DNA from: Paenibacillus pectinilyticus
GTDB taxonomy: Bacteria > Bacillota > Bacilli > Paenibacillales > NBRC-103111
Assembly: GCF_001700435.1 (NCBI RefSeq)
Contig: NZ_LYPC01000010.1
Coordinates: forward strand, 1-64,000
DNA length: 64,000 nt
Direction of reading: 5' to 3'
The translations under genes and the position numbers were made by a program. Shown here one piece after another: positions 35,209 to 42,127 of the stretch (its first letter is position 1; the number at the start of each line of letters is the position of its first letter). The notes under the pieces were generated by a model, which had not been told where the DNA came from, did no database searches, and worked only from the letters and a program-made list of their open reading frames with translations.

Positions 35209-36363
35209 TTAATAAACGTCGCGTTGGTAACGTCCTTGCTCTTGCAACCCATTCAAATACGCTTCTGCATCTTCGCGGCTTAACTTGCCTTCTTTTTCAA
35301 TAATGTCGATTAGGGTGTTGTGAACATCCTTCGCCATGTTTTGTTTATCGCCGCACACGTAGAAGTAAGCGCCGCGCTCTAACCATGCGAATAGCTCCGC
35401 ACTATTCTCCTGCATTTTATTCTGCACATACACTTTCTGCGCCGTATCGCGGGAGAAGGCTACGTCGATCTTAGTCAGTGCGCCAGCCTGTTGATATTGC
35501 TCAAGCTCCTCTTGATACAGGAAATCTGTCGCGGAGCGTTGGTCGCCAAAGAACAGCCATGCTTTTCCTGTCGCTTCGGTCACCGCACGCTCTTGAATAA
35601 AGGAACGGAAAGGTGCGATACCTGTGCCAGGTCCTACCATGATGATATCATGCTCGGAGGACTCAGGCAGGTTAAAATGTTTGTTTACTTGAACAAAGAC
35701 CGGAACCGTATCTCCATCGTTCAAGCGCTCTGCGCACATGACGGAACATACACCTTTGCGCTCGCGGCCATGTGCCATGTAGCGAACCGCACCGATCGTA
35801 AGGTGAACTTCACCTGGCTTTGCTGCAAAGCTGCTTGCGATGGAATATAAGCGTGGCGGCATTTTTCTTAATAAAGCGACGATTTCGTGCGCTGAAGCTT
35901 TCCACGGTCCAAATTCGCTTAGCAAGTCAAGCACATCACGGCCGTCTGTATAAGCCTTCAACTGTTCCGCATCCGCAACAAGCTGCTTCAATGCTTCATT
36001 TTCGGAGTATTCAGTTGCTTGCTGAACGATCTTCTTGGACAATAGCGTAAGCTCGAAATGCTTCAAAAGCGCTTCTTTCAACGGGAGCGTTTCGTTCTGT
36101 TTATTAATGACAACCGCCGTGTCTGCATCCCACTTCATCATCTCAAGGATAGAAGCGACCAGCTCCGGATCGTTGTCAGGAACTACACCTAGGCAATCAC
36201 CAGGTACATAGGACAGGCCAGATCCTTCGAGCGAAAGCTCAATATGGCGTGTTTCTTTGGAGGATCCTTCTCCGTTTAAATTTACATTTTTTAATACTTT
36301 TGCTTGGAAAGGATTGGTTCTGGAAAACAAGGATGGTACTTTTTCGACATCAGTAACTTGCAT
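35209..36363 (-). CDS. Sulfite reductase flavoprotein-like diflavin reductase lacking the FMN domain
   Basis: A 384-aa protein matching the FAD- and NADPH-binding half of CysJ/cytochrome P450 reductase: YVPGDCLGVVP, PRLYSIASS (FAD), GVCSVMCAERL, MVGPGTGIAPFRSFIQER (NADPH ribose), YVCGDKQNMAKDVH and a C-terminal RYQRDVY. The N-terminal flavodoxin (FMN) domain of about 200 residues is absent, and no flavodoxin gene precedes it. GGGGTGA before the ATG indicates a native start rather than a truncation. A partner flavodoxin or another acceptor encoded elsewhere is inferred. No cysI is adjacent. Confidence 0.88.
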   Translation of the reverse strand: MQVTDVEKVPSLFSRTNPFQAKVLKNVNLNGEGSSKETRHIELSLEGSGLSYVPGDCLGVVPDNDPELVASILEMMKWDADTAVVINKQNETLPLKEALLKHFELTLLSKKIVQQATEYSENEALKQLVADAEQLKAYTDGRDVLDLLSEFGPWKASAHEIVALLRKMPPRLYSIASSFAAKPGEVHLTIGAVRYMAHGRERKGVCSVMCAERLNDGDTVPVFVQVNKHFNLPESSEHDIIMVGPGTGIAPFRSFIQERAVTEATGKAWLFFGDQRSATDFLYQEELEQYQQAGALTKIDVAFSRDTAQKVYVQNKMQENSAELFAWLERGAYFYVCGDKQNMAKDVHNTLIDIIEKEGKLSREDAEAYLNGLQEQGRYQRDVY

Positions 36364-36510
36364 TTCTCTTCACCCCAGAAGATTTTTATTATTTAGAATA
36401 GCACATGCCGCTCAACTTAGAAATGTTTTTTAATTGACCCTATTATGAATTTTTGGCTTTTTCAGAAAAAATTCAAAAAAATTAAAAAATTCGTCTTAAG
36501 ATAGAGGCAA

Positions 36511-36566
36511 AAACAAAAAAACCTTCCAAATCTGTGTAAGAACATCTACACAAGCTTGGAAGGTTC
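36511..36566. terminator. Bidirectional terminator after the HesB gene
   Basis: AACCTTCCAA (36520-36529) and TTGGAAGGTT (36556-36565) with an inner TGTGTA/TACACA stem; the minus-strand side ends in TTTTTTGTTT. Confidence 0.85.
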
Positions 36567-36580
36567 ATTATTCGTATTTA

Positions 36581-36952
36581 TTAAGCCTCAACCTTATCAT
36601 CACAAGGCTCAGGTGTTCCTTCATAGTCAGCTGGCTTGAACGAGGATCCACAACCACACGATGCTACCGCATTCGGGTTGTTGATGGTGAAACCGCCGCC
36701 CATTCCCTTGTCTTCAAAATCAATTTGAACACCGTATAAATACTTAGCACTATCTTCATCCACAACGACCTTCAGGCCGTGAATGATGAATTCTTTATCG
36801 TCAGACTTTTGATCATCATCGAAGCCCATTCCATAAGAAAAGCCGCTACATCCACCAGCTTTCACGCCTAAACGTAAAAATAGCTTAGTTGATTCTTCAG
36901 ATGCCAAAAGCTCTTTAATTTTATCACTTGCTGATTCGCTTATGTTAATCAT
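36581..36952 (-). CDS. yutM: HesB/IscA-type iron-sulfur carrier (YutM-like)
   Basis: A 123-aa A-type Fe-S carrier. The three ligand Cys are visible: GGCSGF and CGCGSS. It accepts and delivers Fe-S clusters during assembly. The start is the ATG at 36950-36952, which has AAGGAGGG 9 nt upstream and begins at the family N-terminus (INISESASDKIKELL); the 81 extra upstream codons in the open frame run into the next gene region and are rejected. It resembles YutM of B. subtilis and lies in the same neighbourhood as yutI, yutJ and yuzB. Confidence 0.93.
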   Translation of the reverse strand: MINISESASDKIKELLASEESTKLFLRLGVKAGGCSGFSYGMGFDDDQKSDDKEFIIHGLKVVVDEDSAKYLYGVQIDFEDKGMGGGFTINNPNAVASCGCGSSFKPADYEGTPEPCDDKVEA

Positions 36953-37061
36953 AATGGAATTCCCTCCTTGATGTTTCCCTACTTGCAGGAAACTGGCATT
37001 GGTATAAGAAGTGCTTGATTCAAGTATACTCCTATTCCATCCGATGCTCAAGGGCAGCTGC

Positions 37062-37244
37062 TTATTGTTTGGGACGTCCAATTGCATAATACTGCAATAA
37101 GAGCTGATCCAAATCTCGACTGCATTTCTGCACGTCTGGATGAAGGAAACCATAAGAGATTCCCAAGCTAACCATTTGGCCTCGAAGCTGTTCAATTTTA
37201 GTATGAAGTCGTTCCTGCGGTTCGGTCACGAATAATGGTAGCAC
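37062..37244 (-). CDS. Spo0E-like aspartyl-phosphate phosphatase
   Basis: A 60-aa helical-hairpin protein. The signature CSRDLDQLLLQYY (SxxLDxLLxxY) with the upstream helix LHTKIEQLRGQMVSLGISYGF places it in the Spo0E family, which dephosphorylates Spo0A~P and delays sporulation. A GTG at 37256 is open, but AAAGGTG sits 8 nt before the GTG at 37244, which is preferred. It has no clear partner nearby, though sda lies 3.4 kb away. Confidence 0.8.
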   Translation of the reverse strand: MLPLFVTEPQERLHTKIEQLRGQMVSLGISYGFLHPDVQKCSRDLDQLLLQYYAIGRPKQ

Positions 37245-37388
37245 GATTATTATCACCTTTAGCCCTTACGTAATCACATTGCAATAGTATACAGGAATTT
37301 GTTAATATTGGGAATAACATTTCGCCAATTTCATTAAAAAAATACACAACTTGGATAACATTGTCGATTTATCTTCAACGTTCGGATG

Positions 37389-37417
37389 TTGCCCCTCCTA
37401 CCTAGGAGGTTTATAAT
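37389..37417 (+). promoter_or_regulatory. mqnE promoter with an operator palindrome in the spacer
   Basis: TTGCCC (37389-37394), 17 bp and TATAAT (37412-37417). The palindrome CCTCCTA-CC-TAGGAGG (37394-37409) fills the spacer, a strong repressor position. AGGAGG plus ATG here also spells a 10-codon mini-ORF (37416-37448), a less likely leader peptide. Confidence 0.7.
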
Positions 37418-37423
37418 GAAAGG

Positions 37424-37584
37424 GTTGGATTGCTTGTATCGTTATTAAAATAGGTGTGAATTCCTTAACCGAACTGGTTGACAGGTACGCGAGCAACTCA
37501 CACCACTTAACGCACCTGGTTCGAACTTCTGGCTGCGTCGTTTCAGTATGGGTTTTATTATATGTTCATAGGAGGCATGGAAGC
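37424..37584 (+). other. Structured 5' leader of mqnE
   Basis: About 160 nt separate the predicted transcript start from the mqnE start codon. GTGTGA (about 37453) pairs with TCACAC (about 37498), enclosing GGTTG/CAAC, and ACGCA...TGCGT forms a second hairpin (about 37510-37534). There is no terminator-like T-run. It matches no riboswitch class I know. Confidence 0.4.
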
Positions 37585-38691
37585 ATGAGTATCACGACAA
37601 CAGACCCGGTTAAACGGATGGCTGAAATTGCTGATAAAGTAGAGAATGGCGAGCGTCTATCCATGGAAGATGGCCTATTCTTATATGAATCTGACGATCT
37701 CTTAACCATTGGTCAATTAGCAAATAAGGTCAATACGCGCTTGAACGGAAACAAGGTATATTTCGTACAAAACATGAGCTTGTACTTCACGAATGTGTGT
37801 GAAGAACATTGTTCTTTTTGTCATTTCCGCCGCGATGAGGGCGAAGAAGGTGCTTATACATTAACACCTGACCAAATGTTATCGTATATTGCTGAGAATT
37901 TTAACCCTGAAATTCAAGAGTTTCATATCAGTCAAGGCCACAATCCACATCTGCCTTTCGAGTATTATGTAGACTGCATTCGTCAGCTGAAGCAAGCTTA
38001 TCCGAATGTTACGATTAAGGCGCATACCGCGGCTGAAATCGAGTTCTTCTCCCGCATTAGCGGATTAAGCTACCGTGACGTCCTCAAAACGTTAATGGAC
38101 GCTGGACTTTCCACACTCCCTGGTGGCGGAGCAGAGATCTTAACAGAACGTTACCGCGCTAAAATGAAGGTAGAAAAAGCATCCACAGAAGAGTGGTTGG
38201 ATGTTCACCGCCAAGCGCATCTGCTTGGGATGAAGACACATGCAACTATGCTGTATGGTTCGATTGAAACCAAAGAAGAACGCATTCGTCACATGATGCT
38301 GCTTCGTGAACTTCAAGATGAAACCAACGGCTTCCTCGTGTTTATTCCGAACTCTGTACAACCAGCCAGCAAAACGGCAGGTCTTAAACGCCGTGTTCCT
38401 GCTTGGGATGAGCTTAAAACCATTGCGATTAGCCGCTTAATGTTGGATAACTTTCCACATATTAAAGCTTATTTCATCAATATCGGCACGAAGCTTACGC
38501 AGCTTTCCTTCACCTTCGGTGCATCAGATGCCCACGGAACGATCGTGAAAGAAAAGATATCACACGCTGCAGGCGCGCTTTCCCCTGAAGGTCTTACGCG
38601 TGATGAGCTCGTTTGGCTCATTCAAGGATCAGGCCGCGTCGCGGTAGAACGCGACACCTTTTATAATGAAATCAAAGTGTATGAGAGATAA
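37585..38691 (+). CDS. mqnE: Aminofutalosine synthase (radical SAM)
   Basis: A 368-aa radical SAM enzyme of the futalosine menaquinone pathway: it joins the 3-(1-carboxyvinyl)oxybenzoate product of MqnA to SAM-derived adenosine. The [4Fe-4S] motif is CEEHCSFC (about residues 71-78). Typical MqnE segments are EDLLTIGQLANKV-like (DDLLTIGQLANKVNTRLNGNK), FHISQGHNP, AGLSTLPGGGAEIL and MKTHATMLYG. The start is the ATG at 37585 after GGAGG; the open frame upstream to 37456 covers the leader RNA. Other mqn genes are not in the window, apart from the UbiD-family gene 3.4 kb away. Confidence 0.93.
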   Translation: MSITTTDPVKRMAEIADKVENGERLSMEDGLFLYESDDLLTIGQLANKVNTRLNGNKVYFVQNMSLYFTNVCEEHCSFCHFRRDEGEEGAYTLTPDQMLSYIAENFNPEIQEFHISQGHNPHLPFEYYVDCIRQLKQAYPNVTIKAHTAAEIEFFSRISGLSYRDVLKTLMDAGLSTLPGGGAEILTERYRAKMKVEKASTEEWLDVHRQAHLLGMKTHATMLYGSIETKEERIRHMMLLRELQDETNGFLVFIPNSVQPASKTAGLKRRVPAWDELKTIAISRLMLDNFPHIKAYFINIGTKLTQLSFTFGASDAHGTIVKEKISHAAGALSPEGLTRDELVWLIQGSGRVAVERDTFYNEIKVYER

Positions 38692-38731
38692 TAAAGAATA
38701 GATCATTGTTCAGAAGGGATATAGGCCTGCT

Positions 38732-39796
38732 ATGAAAAAGTTTGTTATTCTTGGAGGAGGCTATGGCGGTTTGACCATAGCTTTAAACTTGCTGGAGAAA
38801 GATTTACCAGATGACACAGAGCTTGTAATGATTGACCGCAGTCCATTTCAGGGCCTCAAAACCGAATACTATGCACTCGCTTCTGGAACCATTGCCGAGA
38901 CGCATATCCGTGTTGCCTACCCTGATGATCCTCGTCTGCAGCTGGTATATGGTGAGGTATCCGACGTTGATATCACAACCAAACAGATTAATTTTCACGA
39001 CAAAGAGCCCCTCTCCTATGACTGGCTTGTCATTGGACTTGGGTGTGTAGATAGTTATCATGGAATTGTGGGTGCTCAGGAATTCTCCTCTAGCATTCAA
39101 ACACTAGCTCAAACACGTGCAACGTATCAAAAAATTAATAATATCGCTCCGTATGGTCAAATTTCCATCATTGGCGGCGGGCTGAGCGGTGTTGAAATGG
39201 CTTCTGAGCTTCGCGAGAGTCGCCCTGACTTGAACATCCGATTAATTGACCGTGGCCCAAGCCTACTGTCCGCTTTCCCTAGTAATCTCCAACAATATGT
39301 GCGTGATTGGATGATGGAGCATCATATCGAGCTGCGCACGCAAGTATCCTTGGTACGGCTTGACGGCGGAGACTTGTATAATCAAGATGAAATTATTCGT
39401 ACGGATGCAACGATTTGGACCGCAGGCATTCAGCCTACTCCAGTTGTTGAAGCTTTAAATGTACCAAAGGATCGCCAAGGACGTATACTGTTAAATGAAT
39501 ATCACCAAATTCCTGATTATGAAGACGTCTTTGTCGTAGGTGACTGTGCTTCGTTGCCGTTCTCACCAAGTGCACAAGCCGCGCAAGCGCAAGGGAAGCA
39601 AATTGCCGAAGTGATTCAAGCGATTTGGAAAGGTGATACACCGAAGCTTGGCGCAATCAAGCTAAGAGGAACACTTGGTTCTCTAGGCAAGAAGAGCGGC
39701 TTCGGTATCATGGGTAAACGTACGTTAATGACTGGTAAAATTGCGCGAATGCTCAAAAGCGGCGTGCTTTGGAAGTCCAAACGACACTTCGGATAA
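38732..39796 (+). CDS. yutJ: NADH dehydrogenase-like FAD oxidoreductase (YutJ-like)
   Basis: A 354-aa NDH-2-family protein with FAD motif ILGGGYGGLTIAL, NADH motif IIGGGLSGVEMASEL (about 145) and the FAD-contact VVGDCASLPFSPSAQAAQAQG. It lies 40 bp after mqnE on the same strand and may be co-transcribed, pairing quinone synthesis with a quinone-reducing enzyme. It resembles YutJ of B. subtilis, whose exact substrate is not established. Confidence 0.88.
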   Translation: MKKFVILGGGYGGLTIALNLLEKDLPDDTELVMIDRSPFQGLKTEYYALASGTIAETHIRVAYPDDPRLQLVYGEVSDVDITTKQINFHDKEPLSYDWLVIGLGCVDSYHGIVGAQEFSSSIQTLAQTRATYQKINNIAPYGQISIIGGGLSGVEMASELRESRPDLNIRLIDRGPSLLSAFPSNLQQYVRDWMMEHHIELRTQVSLVRLDGGDLYNQDEIIRTDATIWTAGIQPTPVVEALNVPKDRQGRILLNEYHQIPDYEDVFVVGDCASLPFSPSAQAAQAQGKQIAEVIQAIWKGDTPKLGAIKLRGTLGSLGKKSGFGIMGKRTLMTGKIARMLKSGVLWKSKRHFG

Positions 39797-39829
39797 GACA
39801 ATAATTGCAGTAAGATGGCATATGGCAAC

Positions 39830-40084
39830 TTATTCACTGAGTAAGTCGTACATGGCCTCGATTTCTTTGATTTTTTCTAAAATAAGAAGATGGAGACTCT
39901 CCGCACTTTCTGCGGCGATAATTTCGCCGTTCACGAGGGCGTAGGGCTCCATATAACATTGGCCGCAGTTGCCAAGACAACCGTATTCGACCACATCAAA
40001 ATCGAGATTTTCTTCAAGTGATTTCATCACTTTATCGGTTCCGGTGTGCATATTGCTGGCACAAAATTCTATAATTGGTCTCAT
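39830..40084 (-). CDS. yuzB: YuzB-like protein (DUF1450 type)
   Basis: An 84-aa small thioredoxin-fold-like protein. The conserved core is IEFCASNM...VVEYGCLGNCGQCYMEPYALVNGE, with four Cys (near residues 8, 35, 39 and 42) fit for metal or a cluster. The function is unknown. It is divergent from the NifU-like gene across a Fur-like box, consistent with a role in iron or redox. Confidence 0.85.
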   Translation of the reverse strand: MRPIIEFCASNMHTGTDKVMKSLEENLDFDVVEYGCLGNCGQCYMEPYALVNGEIIAAESAESLHLLILEKIKEIEAMYDLLSE

Positions 40085-40118
40085 TTATTATTTCCACCCC
40101 ATGCTGATAGTTTTGGCT

Positions 40119-40133
40119 TGAAAACCATTTTCA
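40119..40133. promoter_or_regulatory. Fur-like box between yuzB and yutI
   Basis: TGAAAACCATTTTCA is a near-perfect dyad matching the Fur 7-1-7 box TGATAATNATTATCA at 11 of 14 positions. It lies upstream of both divergent genes; TATAAT at 40151-40156 probably serves yutI. Confidence 0.45.
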
Positions 40134-40180
40134 TTTAATGCGTATTGTACTATAATAGATAAAGAAAGGAGATGAATCAA

Positions 40181-40426
40181 ATGACAGAAAAAACCAAAGA
40201 AGCGATTTATGATGAAGTTCTTGAGGTTTTAGATAAACTTCGTCCTTTCCTACAACGTGATGGCGGTGACGTCGATCTAGTTGATGTGGAAGACGGAATC
40301 GTGAAGCTGAAACTTATGGGAGCATGCGGAAGCTGCCCAAGCTCAACAATCACTTTGAAAGCTGGTATTGAGCGTGCATTGGTTGAAGAAGTTGAGGGCA
40401 TTACAGAAGTCGTACAGGTATTCTAA
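40181..40426 (+). CDS. yutI: NifU C-terminal-domain iron-sulfur scaffold (YutI-like)
   Basis: An 81-aa Nfu-type protein that holds a [4Fe-4S] cluster through CGSCPSS (CxxC) at the dimer interface. The family core [39 protein letters not shown] is complete. An ATG at 40172 is too close to AAAGGAG; the ATG at 40181 gives 8-nt spacing. It complements the HesB/IscA carrier at 36.6-36.9 kb. Confidence 0.93.
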   Translation: MTEKTKEAIYDEVLEVLDKLRPFLQRDGGDVDLVDVEDGIVKLKLMGACGSCPSSTITLKAGIERALVEEVEGITEVVQVF

Positions 40427-40464
40427 TTAACGACGAGTGAAACATATACATTCTTTCATTTAAG

Positions 40465-40495
40465 AAAGAGCTTACCCTAGGGTAAGCTCTTTTTG
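40465..40495 (+). terminator. Terminator of yutI
   Basis: AGAGCTTACCC TA GGGTAAGCTCT followed by TTTTT; flanking A residues let it serve the convergent SDR gene too. Confidence 0.95.
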
Positions 40496-40507
40496 CTGCA
40501 TTATGTT

Positions 40508-41302
40508 CTATTCGGACTTGCGTTGTTTGAGGACCGGTATGGGCTGAATCGGATCTAAAGCGCCAGATATATCCATGATATTCCCTGTAATGAAATCCGA
40601 GTCTGGCGAGCAGAGGAAATCAATAACGCGTGCTACATCTTCCCCTGTACCCGGTCGTCCCACCGGAGTTTCCCCATCCACTTCGAACCGCGCTTCTTCC
40701 ATTGTACGCTCTTTGTTCTTCCCGCGAATATCACCAGGGCAAATCATATTCACCGTGATGCCATGCGCGGCCTCTTCTTCAGCTAATGTTTTGGTAAACG
40801 AAACTAATCCTACCTTGGCGGCTGCGTAGGCTGCGCGATGCGTCCATCCCCTTGCTTCTGCTGCTTTGCCGAAGCCGAAATGAATAATGCGCCCCCAGCG
40901 TCTCTCGCGCATCATCGGGAGGACCAAATGATCGAGCTGCATGACACCAAGGAGGTTGCCGTGTATCAAATATTCCATTTCATCCATATTGTAATCTGCG
41001 AAAAAACGGCGTTCACGAACAAAAGGTCCTGCATTGTTGACGAGAATATCAATTGGTCCAAGCTTCGAAGTCGTGTAATCGACCATGCGAATAATATCCT
41101 CGCGTTTCGCGACATCGCCTTGAACAGCAATGCTGCGAACACCCATCTCACCCAGTTGGTGAACGAGCTCGCCCGCTTCCTTCTCACTCGTTACATAATT
41201 GACTGCAACCTGGCAGCCTCTCTTGGCGAGGGTCAATGCGGTCATTTTGCCCAAACCCTTGGCACTGCCTGTAACAAGTACTGTTCGACCTCTTAATGGC
41301 AT
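40508..41302 (-). CDS. SDR-family oxidoreductase with an altered catalytic serine
   Basis: A 264-aa Rossmann-fold short-chain dehydrogenase resembling FabG-like YmfI proteins. NAD(P) motif TGSAKGLG (residues 11-18), NNAG (about 88), Asn in IHGNLLG and YAAAK (about 163) are present. At the position of the catalytic Ser (IGS in FabG) the sequence reads HFGF, so Phe replaces Ser and activity may be altered or lost. It starts 6 bp after the stop of the HEPN-like gene, in one operon. Confidence 0.9.
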   Translation of the reverse strand: MPLRGRTVLVTGSAKGLGKMTALTLAKRGCQVAVNYVTSEKEAGELVHQLGEMGVRSIAVQGDVAKREDIIRMVDYTTSKLGPIDILVNNAGPFVRERRFFADYNMDEMEYLIHGNLLGVMQLDHLVLPMMRERRWGRIIHFGFGKAAEARGWTHRAAYAAAKVGLVSFTKTLAEEEAAHGITVNMICPGDIRGKNKERTMEEARFEVDGETPVGRPGTGEDVARVIDFLCSPDSDFITGNIMDISGALDPIQPIPVLKQRKSE

Positions 41303-41308
41303 GGCCCA

Positions 41309-42016
41309 CTACCCCTTTGTCACATATGCCGTAAAATAAGAAAATGCTATTGTTAAGGTTCGGCATACCATGTCAAATCCCTGCTGTAAATCAGACAAAT
41401 TCATTTTCACATTCTCGATATGAATTCGTTCTCCAAGGATCGGTTCCTTCTGAAGAAGGTCATCCAACATTTCAGCGTTAATATAGTGAATTTCCATATT
41501 ACGCAGATTGCGAAGTCGATCTAATGGCGCTTTGTAATCCATTTTGAGCGTATAAAGCTGCAGCTCTAACGAGCCGTGAATATGCTTCTCATGCATATGA
41601 CGAAGGACAGTGAAGTACGAGAAACGAGATTTCAACTTCTCCGTTTTCATCTCGAACAAGTCATTCATAAAGGTGCCTAACTTATCTAAAATTGAAAATA
41701 AGCGGATGAACGCATTTTTGTAGAAATACACGAAGCGCTGGTAGGACTCTGTTTCTTGGGTGTTCATTTCCTCCAGATACGCTTTACGAATATGCTCGCC
41801 ATAGCGTTCGCAGCAATATTTGCTCTGTTCCAGCTCATCTAAGGCATCGATAAAGCCCTTGCTCCAAATCGCTTTTCGATGAAAAATCGAATAATCCGAG
41901 GAGAGGTGACTCTGCTTCGATTCGATGTGTTGAATATAGGCTCTAACCGCATTGCCTGCTTCGAGTAGAAGCCCGCTGTCGACACGTTTGGGCTCATTAA
42001 ATAACACGCGCAGCAT
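41309..42016 (-). CDS. Cthe_2314-like HEPN-domain protein
   Basis: A 235-aa helical protein. RNMEIHY (about residue 182) has the R-x4-H motif of HEPN domains, many of which are RNases in toxin-antitoxin or defence contexts; the Cthe_2314 type is a housekeeping-like family in Firmicutes of unknown function. The ATG at 42014-42016 follows GAGGAGGTGA. Genes on both sides are metabolic and there is no adjacent MNT nucleotidyltransferase antitoxin, so a toxin role is not supported. Confidence 0.7.
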   Translation of the reverse strand: MLRVLFNEPKRVDSGLLLEAGNAVRAYIQHIESKQSHLSSDYSIFHRKAIWSKGFIDALDELEQSKYCCERYGEHIRKAYLEEMNTQETESYQRFVYFYKNAFIRLFSILDKLGTFMNDLFEMKTEKLKSRFSYFTVLRHMHEKHIHGSLELQLYTLKMDYKAPLDRLRNLRNMEIHYINAEMLDDLLQKEPILGERIHIENVKMNLSDLQQGFDMVCRTLTIAFSYFTAYVTKG

Positions 42017-42127
42017 GAGATCACCTCCTCTTTTTTCGTCAAAATGTGAATGTATCCTAATCAAGGTAAGTATGAGCCCGCAGGCTGGTTATCATACCCG
42101 CGAACTGAAGTCCTTTACCTTAGTTAC

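Noticed and set aside
37416..37448. 10-codon leader peptide with ideal AGGAGG
   Set aside because: The same bases form the -10 element and operator palindrome of the mqnE promoter, so the start codon would lie upstream of or at the transcript start.
41309..42016. HEPN toxin of a toxin-antitoxin or defence system
   Set aside because: No MNT antitoxin or defence gene is adjacent; it sits in an operon with an SDR near metabolic genes.
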